From NCBI RefSeq assembly GCF_007785775.2, contig NZ_VNIK02000009.1, positions 1 through 64,000 of the forward strand: DNA of 64,000 bases. The letters run 5' to 3'. The DNA comes from Flagellimonas hadalis (GTDB taxonomy: Bacteria > Bacteroidota > Bacteroidia > Flavobacteriales > Flavobacteriaceae). The notes below the pieces were generated by a model. It was not told where the DNA came from. It was given only the letters and a program-made list of their open reading frames with translations, and searched no databases. The translations under genes and the position numbers were made by a program. This document shows positions 1 to 8,145 of this stretch, one piece after another (the first letter of the stretch is position 1; each line of letters starts with the position of its first letter).

Positions 1-186
1 GGAAACAATCACGTTGGCATTCCCGTCCTGACCGTTAGTGCCGTCCTGCCCAGCAGGTCCTTGCAGTCCCATTTCACCATTGATTCCATCCTTGCCATCT
101 TCGCCAGAACAGGAGACCAAGGTGATGCCGAGCCCCAAGAAAAGTAAAAGGGCCAATTTTGATACATTTATAAGAGTTGTTTTCAT
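1..186 (-). CDS. collagen-like lipoprotein, 3' end outside window
   Basis: Only the first 62 codons lie in the window; the gene continues past position 1. Translation starts at the ATG at 184-186 with a lipoprotein signal peptide (hydrophobic stretch ending LVSC, lipidated Cys at residue 26). About ten Gly-X-Y collagen-type triplets follow, and then the motif ANVIVS. It is a paralogue of the next gene (328-1059): the signal peptide and the first triplets ([15 protein letters not shown]) are nearly the same, but this copy lacks the long GPQGEQ expansion. An outer-membrane or surface lipoprotein is likely. The function is unknown. Confidence 0.85.
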   Translation of the reverse strand, partial: MKTTLINVSKLALLLFLGLGITLVSCSGEDGKDGINGEMGLQGPAGQDGTNGQDGNANVIVS

Positions 187-327
187 AAAGTAAATATTGA
201 TTAGTAAAAATGAATATGAGGTTGGCATGAGTGGTTTATTTTGGCTTTTTCTTCTCGTCAGCAAACCTGGAAGAGCAATGAATTGATTTTAAACACACAA
301 TTCCAATATTTCCATTTGACCGAAGAC

Positions 328-1059
328 TTATTGTTGAAATCCAAGTAAAGTTGCAGCCTCACTAAAACTTTCGGGCATGTTGTTGGTCAAATCATTGGCT
401 TGGGCAATGTTGGCAGGGACAATTACATACTTAATCAAATAGTTATTGTTATTTTCCATTGAGGATACATTGATCGATTCACCTCTTATGACCAATCCGG
501 GCACAAAAACGTTGGGATCGTTAGAGGTCACTGTATAAAAAAAGAGGCGTTCCGAACCGTCCTCGTGTGGAAGTGGTGTTGTGAAGGTTGCCAAACCGAT
601 ATCACGCCTTAAATAAAGCAGAACGACTCCCCCTGTATCAAGGAACGTCGTGATGTCATTAATACCTGGTATTTCCCCGATGACCATTTCTCCCCAGGTA
701 GGAGGTACATTGTTGTCTACACTGTCCCAAACAATTTGCATCCAATCGGAAACAATCACATTGGCACTTCCATCTTGACCCGGATTTCCTTGAGCCCCCT
801 GTTCTCCTTGTGGCCCTTGTTCTCCTTGAGGCCCTTGTTCTCCTTGCGGGCCTTGCTCCCCAGGTACCCCTTGCTCTCCCTGAGGCCCTTGTTCTCCAGG
901 TACTCCTTGAGGCCCTTGTGCCCCTTGAACTCCTTGGATTCCCATTTCTCCGTTGATTCCATCTGTACCATCTTCACCCGAACAGGAAACGATGAATATA
1001 CCCATTCCCAGTAAAAGGAGAAGTGACATTTTTGATAGGTGTATAAGTGTTTTTTTCAT
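328..1059 (-). CDS. collagen-like (Gly-X-Y repeat) lipoprotein
   Basis: The 243-residue product has a type II signal peptide with lipobox FIVSC (Cys26). Residues 28-97 form an uninterrupted Gly-X-Y tract dominated by GEQ and GPQ triplets. A globular C-terminal domain of about 145 residues matches no family I recognise. Bacterial collagen-like tracts usually form trimeric stalks; here the lipid anchor would be N-terminal and the C-terminal domain the head. The tandem paralogue at 1-186 shares both ends of the repeat (SCSGEDG and GQDG-ANVIVS), so the copies differ mainly in repeat number. No TAnnTTTG promoter box is seen upstream. Confidence 0.9.
   Translation of the reverse strand: MKKTLIHLSKMSLLLLLGMGIFIVSCSGEDGTDGINGEMGIQGVQGAQGPQGVPGEQGPQGEQGVPGEQGPQGEQGPQGEQGPQGEQGAQGNPGQDGSANVIVSDWMQIVWDSVDNNVPPTWGEMVIGEIPGINDITTFLDTGGVVLLYLRRDIGLATFTTPLPHEDGSERLFFYTVTSNDPNVFVPGLVIRGESINVSSMENNNNYLIKYVIVPANIAQANDLTNNMPESFSEAATLLGFQQ
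769..978 (-). repeat. collagen-coding DNA repeat (9/18-bp periodic)
   Basis: Codes for residues 28-97 of the collagen-like lipoprotein. From about 793 to 888 an 18-bp unit encoding GPQGEQ recurs in near-identical form. The low-complexity code leaves other frames open on both strands (for example 736-1014 plus, 756-977 minus); these are shadows. The tract is a likely site of repeat-number variation. Confidence 0.85.
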
Positions 1060-1383
1060 AAATAAGATATAAGGTGTATATATAATGTGGGTAAGATTGG
1101 TTTAAAGATTAGTATTGGGATTTGTGTCAATACCTTACTAAGACCAAAATTAGAAACTGGTGTTGAGTATTTTTGGGCCAATTGACGGATGCCCCTTTTG
1201 AGTTGACGGATGTGCGGTTTGGAGAAGTGGAACTGGTTTTTATAGGGCAAGAAATAGACGTTCGTCGGAACCAATTTGGATTTTATGACAAATCTGTGAA
1301 AGGAATAAAATATCCTTATGACTAACCCAAACATGGACCATTGGGTTTCCCTCGTTGGTTTATGAAACGAAAAACAAGCACAC
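1060..1383. other. intergenic region, no recognised gene
   Basis: 324 bases between the start of the collagen-like lipoprotein gene and the YHS gene, which diverge. TTGACGGATG occurs twice, at 1182-1191 and 1203-1212 (21-bp period). A plus-strand frame is open from about 1167 to the stop near 1326 but has no good start codon and no family match. No TAnnTTTG promoter box is visible in either direction. Confidence 0.5.
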
Positions 1384-1830
1384 ATGAAAAAAGCATTCTT
1401 CACCCTTTTTTTGGCCATCGGGGTTTTGGCCCAAGCACAGACCGTTGATTACAATACCCAAAAGGGCTATGCTGCCAATGGATATGACGTGGTTTCCTAT
1501 TTTTCAGGCAAGGCCCAAGAAGGTCGCAAGGAATACACGGCCGAGCATGATGGGATAAAATATAAGTTTATGAGCCAATCCAATATGGAAAAGTTCAAGA
1601 CCAAACCTGAACTATATCTGCCCGAATATGGAGGCTATTGTGCCTATGCGGTAGCCGTATCTGGAAAAAAGGTAAAGGTGGACCCGGAAACTTTTGAGAT
1701 CAGGGAAGGCAAACTGTACCTGTTCTACAACGCAGGCAATACCAATACGTTGGATTTATGGCTCCAAGAATCTCCAAATGACCTGAAAACCAAAGCGGAC
1801 GAGAACTGGAAAAAAATCAAGAAGCCGTAA
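1384..1830 (+). CDS. exported YHS domain protein
   Basis: 148 residues. An N-terminal signal peptide (residues 1-19, ending AQAQ) is followed by a YHS domain: GYDVVSYF at about 28-35, the region equivalent to the heavy-metal-binding core with YGGYCAYAV at about 81-89, and a lysine-rich tail. YHS domains occur in metal-handling proteins and enzymes; single-domain exported forms are common in Bacteroidota and have no assigned reaction. The gene stands alone before the lysE-type operon with a 75-bp gap. A periplasmic location and possible metal binding are inferred. Confidence 0.85.
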   Translation: MKKAFFTLFLAIGVLAQAQTVDYNTQKGYAANGYDVVSYFSGKAQEGRKEYTAEHDGIKYKFMSQSNMEKFKTKPELYLPEYGGYCAYAVAVSGKKVKVDPETFEIREGKLYLFYNAGNTNTLDLWLQESPNDLKTKADENWKKIKKP

Positions 1831-1905
1831 CATTCCGAAGAAATCCAAGTCTAATATGCAGCTTGTTCCTGCATTTTGGAATTCCATTAACAACTAATCC
1901 CTTAT

Positions 1906-2559
1906 ATGCCCAACTACGCAAAAGTCTGTTTTTATGGTTTGTTGATCAGCTTCGTTGGGGCCTTGCCCTTTGGAACGCTCAACCTTACGGCTTTTGACAT
2001 TGCGGCATCACAGGGTTTGATTTCGGCAATTTGGTTTGCCATGGCCGTGGTCTTGGTAGAGCTTTCAGTGGTCAGGATCACCCTCTACGGGAATGAAAGG
2101 TTCCACTTGGGAGCAAAAGCCCTGAAGTATATCCTTCCATTCGGGATTGTTTTTTTGCTCTATTTGTCCTTGTCCAGTTTTATGGAAATGGAGAGCGTTC
2201 CGGTAACCGGTTCCAAAGCGGATTTTTCCCCCCAGATAAAGTCAACCTTTGCATTGGGCCTACTGCTGAGCACACTGAACCCCTTGCAGTTTCCTTTTTG
2301 GTTGACTTGGAACAAAGCACTGGACCACAAAGGGATTTTACAGAGTTCGAACGGTCATTATGTGTCCTACATGCTGGGCATTGGATTGGGGACTCTCATC
2401 GGGTTGGGGATTTTTATCGTTGCGGGTAAGTTTCTTTTTGCCAACTACGGCCACTATCATGCCATTACAAATCTGTTGATGGGGTTGTTGTACCTTGGAT
2501 TTTCTTTCTACCTTATGTTTCTATTCATCAAAAAACGAATTCATCATAAAATTGAGTAA
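1906..2559 (+). CDS. LysE family amino-acid exporter-like protein
   Basis: 217 residues with about six hydrophobic helices and the family's N-terminal pattern (LPFGTLNLTAFDIAASQGL at about 20-38), in which a helix break with Pro/Asn precedes TM2. LysE/RhtB proteins export amino acids or other small solutes across the inner membrane; the substrate here cannot be read from the sequence. First gene of a compact plus-strand operon: the DinB-like gene starts 2 nt after its stop, then NRDE and ATP-grasp follow. Confidence 0.85.
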   Translation: MPNYAKVCFYGLLISFVGALPFGTLNLTAFDIAASQGLISAIWFAMAVVLVELSVVRITLYGNERFHLGAKALKYILPFGIVFLLYLSLSSFMEMESVPVTGSKADFSPQIKSTFALGLLLSTLNPLQFPFWLTWNKALDHKGILQSSNGHYVSYMLGIGLGTLIGLGIFIVAGKFLFANYGHYHAITNLLMGLLYLGFSFYLMFLFIKKRIHHKIE

Positions 2560-2561
2560 GT

Positions 2562-3047
2562 ATGTTCAAATCTTCTTTGGATACCCTTGAGCAGTTTAAG
2601 CACATCCTTTTGGAATTGCCGAAGGATTGCTATGCGCAGTCATGTAGTGTACTCTCCGACTCCAGTATTGGCCAGCATACACGCCATATCATTGAACTGT
2701 ACCTTTGTTTGATCAATGGTTACGAGGCCGCCGATGTTTCCTATGATCGAAGGGAACGCAACCTGAAAATTGCTGAGGAGCTCCCCTTTGCCATTGAACA
2801 ACTGAGTTGGATACAGGCCCGGTTGGAGCGCCCGAACAAGCCTATCAAGGTCAATTATGAACTGGGAGGGGAGGATCTCTGTTTGGAATCCAATTACCAC
2901 AGGGAGGTGATGTACAACCTTGAACATACCATCCACCACCATGCGCTCATCAAAGTGGGCATCCAACATTTTACGGAAAAGCAGCTCCCAGAATCTTTCG
3001 GGGTGGCGCCATCTACCATACAATTTAGAAAAGCATGTGCACAGTAA
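2562..3047 (+). CDS. DinB-like four-helix protein
   Basis: 161 residues. It has the DinB/YfiT-type arrangement of metal-ligand histidines: GQHTRHIIE at about 37-45 in the second helix and NLEHTIHHHALIK at about 119-131 in the third. DinB-superfamily proteins are metal-binding four-helix bundles; some are thiol transferases, most are uncharacterised. The 3' end overlaps the NRDE gene by 13 bp, so co-expression is very likely. Confidence 0.8.
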   Translation: MFKSSLDTLEQFKHILLELPKDCYAQSCSVLSDSSIGQHTRHIIELYLCLINGYEAADVSYDRRERNLKIAEELPFAIEQLSWIQARLERPNKPIKVNYELGGEDLCLESNYHREVMYNLEHTIHHHALIKVGIQHFTEKQLPESFGVAPSTIQFRKACAQ

Positions 3048-3754
3048 GTTTTGTCCCTTCGGGGGATAAGTATATGATCACCTCCAACAGGGATGAGCAT
3101 ATCTCCCGCCCGTTGGCCCATGAACCCAAGGAAGAGACCTTAGGTTCCATGAAAGTGCTCTTTCCCAAAGATCCCAAGGCCGGGGGCACTTGGTTTGCCC
3201 TCAACGAAAATGGGGCCATTGCCGTGTTGCTGAACGGAGCCTTTGTCAAACACAGGTCCATTGGTGATTATGTGAAAAGTCGGGGGTTGGTCCTTTTGGA
3301 CATCATTGGTGCCGAAGATCCCGTGGCCATGCTCTCAGAAATCGATCTTCATAACATAGAACCCTTCACCCTGGTGTTGTTCCATGTCCATTTGTTGGAA
3401 TTCAGATGGGATGGTGGGCAAAAATATTTTAGGCCCTTGGACAAGACCAAAAGCCATATCTGGTCGTCTGTTACCTTGTATGATGATGCCGTTATCGGGC
3501 ATCGGTCTTCGTTGTTCGATAAATTTATGAAAGGAACCCAGTCCGTTGACGCTTCGGATGTGGTGGATTTCCATACCAACAACAACGAGGATTTTGAGAA
3601 TGGATTTGTGATAGATCGCAAAACCGGACTGAAGACCTTCAGTGTCACCCAGGCCATACTGGAACAGGAAGGACAGAACTTGCTGAAGCACATCGACCTG
3701 CTGAACGATAAGGTATTTGAGGTCTCTTTTTCATCGAACCAACTCACCGCTTGA
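3035..3754 (+). CDS. NRDE (TANGO2-type) family protein
   Basis: 239 residues. It begins MCTVSF with the nucleophile-like Cys2 and has the signature SNRDE at about 17-21, followed by GGTWFALNENGAIAVLLN; both are diagnostic of the NRDE/TANGO2 family. This N-terminus resembles that of Ntn hydrolases, but the reaction is not established. Eukaryotic TANGO2 is linked to heme and lipid handling. It overlaps the upstream DinB-like gene by 13 bp and lies 3 nt before the ATP-grasp gene. Confidence 0.9.
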   Translation: MCTVSFVPSGDKYMITSNRDEHISRPLAHEPKEETLGSMKVLFPKDPKAGGTWFALNENGAIAVLLNGAFVKHRSIGDYVKSRGLVLLDIIGAEDPVAMLSEIDLHNIEPFTLVLFHVHLLEFRWDGGQKYFRPLDKTKSHIWSSVTLYDDAVIGHRSSLFDKFMKGTQSVDASDVVDFHTNNNEDFENGFVIDRKTGLKTFSVTQAILEQEGQNLLKHIDLLNDKVFEVSFSSNQLTA

Positions 3755-3757
3755 AGA

Positions 3758-4801
3758 ATGGTTTCCCTAAAATTGAAGTGGCACAAGCTCACCCACTGGG
3801 AATATTGGCCGTTGTGGGTCATTTATTATCCTCTGTTTCCAGTTTGGCTATACTATTCCCTAAAGGCAGGCTCCTTTTTCTTTTTCAATGCCGCCAATCC
3901 CAGCATGAAAAATGGGGGAATGGCCATGGAATCCAAAATGTCGATCTACGGGCTCATACCCCGGCAATATATTCCCAACACGGTGTTTCTTTCCAAGGAT
4001 GAAGCCCCTGATGTGGCCTTGGGCCGGATACGGGCTTCGGGCATAACCTATCCCTTTATTGTCAAACCCGACATAGGCATGAAATCCTTCGGGGTGGAAA
4101 AAATACATGATGAGCTGCAGTTCAGGGAATATGTACGGAAAACCCCTTCACACTATCTGGCCCAGGAACTGATTCCCTATGGAAACGAAGTGGGTGTTTT
4201 TTATGTCCGAAAACCAGGAGAAGCCCTCGGAAAGGTTACTGGAATCGTGTCCAAGGAGTTTCTTTCCGTTGTTGGTGACGGAAAGAGCACAGTATTGGAA
4301 CTCATCAAGAAAAACCCGAGAAGCCATCTCCAATTGCATAGATTGGAAAAAAAATTGGGGGAGCGATTATACACTGTTTTGGAAGAGGGTGATGAGTATA
4401 TCCTGGTTCCCTACGGAAGTCACACAAGGGGTGCCAAATTTGTGGACATCAGCCATCAATTGAACGATGCACTCACCAAGACCATAAATGAAATCTGCAC
4501 TCCCATGGAAGATTTTCATTACGGTAGGTTGGATGTGCTCTACCATACCTTTGATGACCTTTGCCAAGGCAAAAATTTCAGCGTGATCGAGATCAATGGG
4601 GCAGGGGGAGAGGCCACCCACATCTACGACCCCAAGCATTCATTGTGGTTTGCGTGGAAGGAGATCACACGGCATTGGGGCATGATGTGCGAGGTGAGCA
4701 TGCTCAACCATCAAAAGGGGCATTCCTATTTGAGTTTCAGGGATGGAAGGGCCATGCTGCGGGAAAATGGAGTATTGCAGGCACAACTGGAGACCCTCTA
4801 A
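3758..4801 (+). CDS. ATP-grasp ligase-like protein
   Basis: 347 residues. An N-terminal segment of about 50 residues with a hydrophobic stretch (WPLWVIYYPLFPVWLYYSL) precedes an ATP-grasp fold. The phosphate- and base-binding region includes YPFIVKPDIGMKSFGVEKI at about 98-116 and the LAQELIPYGNEVGVFYV strand. The metal-binding end carries the acidic and Asn ligands in FSVIEINGAGGEATHIYDP. This resembles the D-Ala ligase class, but the substrate is unknown. Last gene of the lysE-DinB-NRDE operon. An acid-amine or peptide ligase at the membrane is a reasonable guess, no more. Confidence 0.8.
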   Translation: MVSLKLKWHKLTHWEYWPLWVIYYPLFPVWLYYSLKAGSFFFFNAANPSMKNGGMAMESKMSIYGLIPRQYIPNTVFLSKDEAPDVALGRIRASGITYPFIVKPDIGMKSFGVEKIHDELQFREYVRKTPSHYLAQELIPYGNEVGVFYVRKPGEALGKVTGIVSKEFLSVVGDGKSTVLELIKKNPRSHLQLHRLEKKLGERLYTVLEEGDEYILVPYGSHTRGAKFVDISHQLNDALTKTINEICTPMEDFHYGRLDVLYHTFDDLCQGKNFSVIEINGAGGEATHIYDPKHSLWFAWKEITRHWGMMCEVSMLNHQKGHSYLSFRDGRAMLRENGVLQAQLETL

Positions 4802-4810
4802 ATGACTGTT

Positions 4811-5179
4811 TTACTTCTTGAACATAAAATAGACCGCCAAGATCAAAAAAATAAAGGAGATGATATGGTTTGCCCTAAATGTCTCCGTTTTGAAGACGAC
4901 CAAGGTGAAGATGGCAAAGACCACCAAAGTGATGACTTCCTGGATCACTTTCAATTGAATAAGACTGAACGGTCCGCCGTTTTCCCGAAATCCGATCTTG
5001 TTCGCAGGTACTTGGAACATATATTCAAAAAGGGCAATTCCCCAACTGATCAGTACAATGGAAATCAGACCGAGTTTGTTGAACCATTTCCACTCGTGGA
5101 ATTTGAGGTGACCGTACCAAGCAACCACCATAAAGGTATTGCTCAAAACCAACAGCCCGATGGTGGCAAGTGCTTTCAT
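4811..5179 (-). CDS. DUF486 (DMT-type) small membrane protein
   Basis: 122 residues with four predicted membrane helices and the DUF486 hallmarks WYGHLKF near the N-terminus, SWGIALFEYMFQVPANKIG in the middle and QLKVIQEVITL before helix 3. DUF486 proteins are half-size relatives of drug/metabolite transporters with no known substrate. Convergent with the ATP-grasp gene (9-nt gap, no terminator seen). Confidence 0.88.
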   Translation of the reverse strand: MKALATIGLLVLSNTFMVVAWYGHLKFHEWKWFNKLGLISIVLISWGIALFEYMFQVPANKIGFRENGGPFSLIQLKVIQEVITLVVFAIFTLVVFKTETFRANHIISFIFLILAVYFMFKK

Positions 5180-5285
5180 AGAAGTATACAGAGTTTGATG
5201 TGGATTGTATAGGCTAAGGTAAATCTTTGCCCGAATTTTTGCATGCTTGAATCTCTAATTTGGAAGTGACTTAAAACGAATACAC

Positions 5286-6266
5286 TTACTTTGCGATTGA
5301 TGCTCCTCTTTTTCCAATGGCATCCATAATGATGGGGGCATGGATACGGGAATTTTCGATGAACCATTTATGGGTCTCCATCCCGCCGCAGATCACCCCT
5401 GCCAGGAATAGTCCAGGCACATTGGTCTCCATGGTCTCGGGATCATAGGATGGAATTCGCTTTGCATCATCGGAAAGTGCAATGCCCAGCTTTTCCAAAA
5501 AAGCAAAATTGGGCATGTAGCCGGTCAGTGCAAGGACAAAATCGTTTTCCAAAATGGTCTCTCCCTCTGGGGTATCGATGATGATTTCCTTCGGAGTGAT
5601 CTCTTTCACCGTGCTGTTGTAATACGCCTTGATGCTGCCTTCCTCGATTCGGTTGATGATGTCCGGACGCACCCAATATTTTACCCTTGGACCCACTTCG
5701 GGCCCGCGAATGATAAGAGTGACCTCTGCACCCTTCCGCCAGCATTCGAGAGCGGCATCGATGGCAGAATTGCTGGCCCCGATAACGGCCAGTTTCTGAC
5801 TGGCATAAAAATGGGGGTCCTTATAATAATGGGATACTTTGGGCAAATCTTCACCAGGCACGTTTATCCGGTTGGGCAAATCGTAGAAACCTGTCGCCAA
5901 GACCACATTTTTGGCTCTATACCGGTCTTTGTCAGTGTCCAATTGGAACCAGTCCCCCTCTTTTTCCACCGAAATGACCTTTTCAAACAGATGGATGTCC
6001 AGATTATTGGAGGTGACTATCCGCCGATAGTATTCCAATGCTTCATTGCGCTTGGGTTTGGCCTCCTTGCTGATAAAGGGGATACCATCTATTTCCAATT
6101 TTTCCGAAGAGGAAAAAAATTGCATGTTGATGGGGTAATTGAACAGTGAGTTGACAATGGGCCCTTTCTCGATGATGATATAGCTGAGGCCTCTTTTTTT
6201 GGCCTCCAGCCCGCAGGCAATGCCAATGGGTCCGCCTCCAATGATGGCAACATCAAAATCCTGCAT
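5286..6266 (-). CDS. YpdA-type FAD/NADPH thiol-disulfide reductase
   Basis: 326 residues. Two dinucleotide-binding motifs are visible: FAD motif AIIGGGPIGIACGLEA at about 7-22 and NADPH motif AVIGASNSAIDAALE at about 160-174. A further signature is FNYPINMQFFSSSEKLEIDG. The protein resembles the YpdA family, described as bacillithiol disulfide reductases; whether this organism uses bacillithiol is not shown here. There is no CxxC as in thioredoxin reductase, which fits YpdA. Its ATG shares one base with the rpe stop codon (TAATG at 6264-6268), so translation is probably coupled to rpe. Confidence 0.87.
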   Translation of the reverse strand: MQDFDVAIIGGGPIGIACGLEAKKRGLSYIIIEKGPIVNSLFNYPINMQFFSSSEKLEIDGIPFISKEAKPKRNEALEYYRRIVTSNNLDIHLFEKVISVEKEGDWFQLDTDKDRYRAKNVVLATGFYDLPNRINVPGEDLPKVSHYYKDPHFYASQKLAVIGASNSAIDAALECWRKGAEVTLIIRGPEVGPRVKYWVRPDIINRIEEGSIKAYYNSTVKEITPKEIIIDTPEGETILENDFVLALTGYMPNFAFLEKLGIALSDDAKRIPSYDPETMETNVPGLFLAGVICGGMETHKWFIENSRIHAPIIMDAIGKRGASIAK

Positions 6267-6925
6267 TATAGTGTTCTTTCTTTTAGATCTTTGATGGTCT
6301 CTGTCGGATTTTTACTTTTGAACACAAAACTGCCGGCCACCAAAACATCGGCGCCATGTTCCACCAGTTTCTTGGCATTGGCAGCATTCACGCCCCCGTC
6401 GATCTCGATTAGGGTATTTGCATTTTTTCGTTGGATCAGATTCTTCAGGTCTTTCACCTTTTGATAGGTGTTCTCAATGAACGATTGTCCCCCAAAACCG
6501 GGGTTTACGCTCATCACGAGCACAATATCGATATCTTGGATGGTATCTTCCAATAGGTTGATGGACGTGTGCGGGTTGATGGCCACCCCGGCCTTCATGC
6601 CCTCTGCCTTTATGGCCTGCAAAGTCCTGTGCAAATGGGGGCAAACCTCATAGTGCACGGTAAGATGGTCCACACCCAGTTCCGCAAAGGTTTTGATGTA
6701 ACGGTCGGGATCCATGATCATCAAATGGGTGTCCAATGGCTTTTTGGCATGTTTGGCAATGGCTTCCACCACGGGCATCCCGAAGGAAATATTGGGAACG
6801 AACATCCCGTCCATGATGTCCAAATGGAACCAATCGGCCTCACTTTGGTTCACCATTTCGATATCACGTTGCAAATTGGCAAAATCAGAGGCCAGTAACG
6901 AAGGGGCGATTATTGTCTTGTCCAT
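6266..6925 (-). CDS. rpe: ribulose-phosphate 3-epimerase
   Basis: 219 residues, the usual family length. Interconverts ribulose-5-P and xylulose-5-P in the pentose phosphate pathway (cytoplasm). TIM-barrel signatures: IIAPSLLASDF at 5-15, FHLDIMDGMFVPNISFG with metal-binding His and Asp, DTHLMI, and VMSVNPGFGGQSF on the phosphate-binding loop, with EIDGGV near the end. First gene of a two-gene operon with the YpdA-like reductase. A TAnnTTTG box ends only 4 nt upstream of the ATG, which suggests a leaderless mRNA. Confidence 0.97.
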   Translation of the reverse strand: MDKTIIAPSLLASDFANLQRDIEMVNQSEADWFHLDIMDGMFVPNISFGMPVVEAIAKHAKKPLDTHLMIMDPDRYIKTFAELGVDHLTVHYEVCPHLHRTLQAIKAEGMKAGVAINPHTSINLLEDTIQDIDIVLVMSVNPGFGGQSFIENTYQKVKDLKNLIQRKNANTLIEIDGGVNAANAKKLVEHGADVLVAGSFVFKSKNPTETIKDLKERTL

Positions 6926-6929
6926 GGTG

Positions 6930-6937
6930 CAAAGTTA
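6930..6937 (-). promoter_or_regulatory. -7 promoter box of rpe (TAACTTTG)
   Basis: Exact match to the Bacteroidota TAnnTTTG element on the minus strand. It ends 4 nt upstream of the rpe ATG, so the transcription start would fall at or next to the start codon. No clear -33 TTTG. Confidence 0.55.
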
Positions 6938-6965
6938 GCCAATTACAAGGTTCCTATAAATGAAA

Positions 6966-6990
6966 AAACTCCGGTAATCAGCCGGAGTTT
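6966..6990 (-). terminator. intrinsic terminator downstream of rpoD
   Basis: Perfect 9-bp inverted repeat (6966-6974 with 6982-6990, 7-nt loop). The stem runs into a T-rich tract on the minus strand. It lies about 120 nt after the rpoD stop and before rpe. Confidence 0.8.
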
Positions 6991-7112
6991 ATTCATCAAT
7001 CAAAAAACGAACAGTCATGATTAACTGTTGTAGGTACACAAATTACAACTTTCCTGCCAAAAAAACAATTTAAGGTATGTTTAACTGTAATTTATTGTGT
7101 TTTTTTAGCACT

Positions 7113-7976
7113 TTATCCCAGATATGTCTTTAAAATCTTACTTCTGGAGGTGTGTTTTAGCCTTCGGATGGCCTTTTCCTTGATCTGGCGTACCCTTTCC
7201 CTGGTCAGGTCAAAAGTCTCACCGATCTCTTCCAAGGTCATGGAATGTTGTCCGGCCAAACCGAAATAAAGCCTGATAACATCGGCCTCCCTAGGGGTCA
7301 AGGTCTCCAAGGCACGCTCGATTTCCGTGCGCAGGGATTCGTGCAAAAGTTCCTTGTCCGGGTTGGGGGACTCCCCACTTCGCAATACATCATAGAGGTT
7401 GGAATCCTCACCATCGATCAAAGGGGCGTCCATGGATACGTGACGGCCTGAATTTTTCAGGGATTGCTTCACATCTTCCACGGTCATGTCCAATTCTTTG
7501 GCAATTTCCTCGGCAGATGGGGTACGTTCGTGCGCTTGCTCCAAGAAAGCAAAGGTCTTGTTGATCTTGTTGATGGAGCCGATTTTGTTCAAGGGCAGAC
7601 GTACGATCCTGGACTGTTCTGCCAAGGCCTGAAGAATGGACTGGCGGATCCACCAAACGGCGTATGAAATAAATTTAAATCCACGGGTCTCGTCAAAACG
7701 CTGTGCGGCCTTGATCAATCCCAAGTTCCCTTCGTTGATCAAATCGGGAAGGGTGAGTCCTTGGTTTTGGTATTGCTTGGCCACGGAAACGACGAACCTA
7801 AGGTTGGCTTTGGTCAATTTTTCCAGAGCCACTTGGTCTCCCGCCTTTATCCGTTGTGCCAACTCCACTTCCTCATCGGCGGTGATCAGATCCACCTTGC
7901 CGATTTCCTGCAAATATTTGTCCAACGAAGCGGTTTCCCTATTGGTAACCTGTTTTGTAATCTTTAACTGTCTCAT
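7113..7976 (-). CDS. rpoD: primary RNA polymerase sigma factor
   Basis: 287 residues, the short housekeeping sigma of Bacteroidota. It opens almost directly with region 1.2 ([20 protein letters not shown]) and has no region 1.1. Region 2 includes [20 protein letters not shown] and the -10-recognition helix [10 protein letters not shown] at about 104-113. Region 4.2 is the helix-turn-helix [20 protein letters not shown] at about 247-266. It directs RNA polymerase to TAnnTTTG-type promoters, of which this window has many. Monocistronic, with a terminator downstream and the pnp terminator upstream. Confidence 0.97.
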   Translation of the reverse strand: MRQLKITKQVTNRETASLDKYLQEIGKVDLITADEEVELAQRIKAGDQVALEKLTKANLRFVVSVAKQYQNQGLTLPDLINEGNLGLIKAAQRFDETRGFKFISYAVWWIRQSILQALAEQSRIVRLPLNKIGSINKINKTFAFLEQAHERTPSAEEIAKELDMTVEDVKQSLKNSGRHVSMDAPLIDGEDSNLYDVLRSGESPNPDKELLHESLRTEIERALETLTPREADVIRLYFGLAGQHSMTLEEIGETFDLTRERVRQIKEKAIRRLKHTSRSKILKTYLG

Positions 7977-8093
7977 CTAAAAATTTTCCCTTCAAATTAA
8001 GTTTGTGAGCAGAGGCTCATTAGGTTATACGTTGAAAAATTTAAAAAGTTACATTTTGGTAAAATTTCTTTGTGAAAGTTTTCTAAAAACGAA

Positions 8094-8125
8094 AAAAACC
8101 CTGGGAATATTTCCCCAGGGTTTTT
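8094..8125 (-). terminator. intrinsic terminator of pnp
   Basis: Inverted repeat with arms 8094-8105 and 8114-8125 around an 8-nt loop, GC-rich core CCCTGGG. A/T runs on both flanks allow it to work in either direction; pnp ends 20 nt upstream of it on the minus strand. Confidence 0.88.
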
Positions 8126-8145
8126 CTTATAATATGAAAGTTGAC

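Noticed and set aside
736-1014. Ser/Leu/Pro-rich frame opposite the collagen tract, and another in a second minus-strand frame (756-977)
   Set aside because: Both arise from the low-complexity Gly-X-Y code; the lipoprotein frame has signal peptide, lipobox and a paralogue.
1167-1326. Plus-strand frame of about 50 codons with a protein-like run (LTDVRFGEVELVF)
   Set aside because: No ATG or GTG start, no promoter box and no known family; could be a gene remnant but cannot be supported.
1056-1418. Minus-strand 120-codon frame spanning the 1060-1383 gap
   Set aside because: It overlaps the start of the YHS gene and the start of the collagen-like gene, has no hydrophobic pattern of a real protein and no family match.
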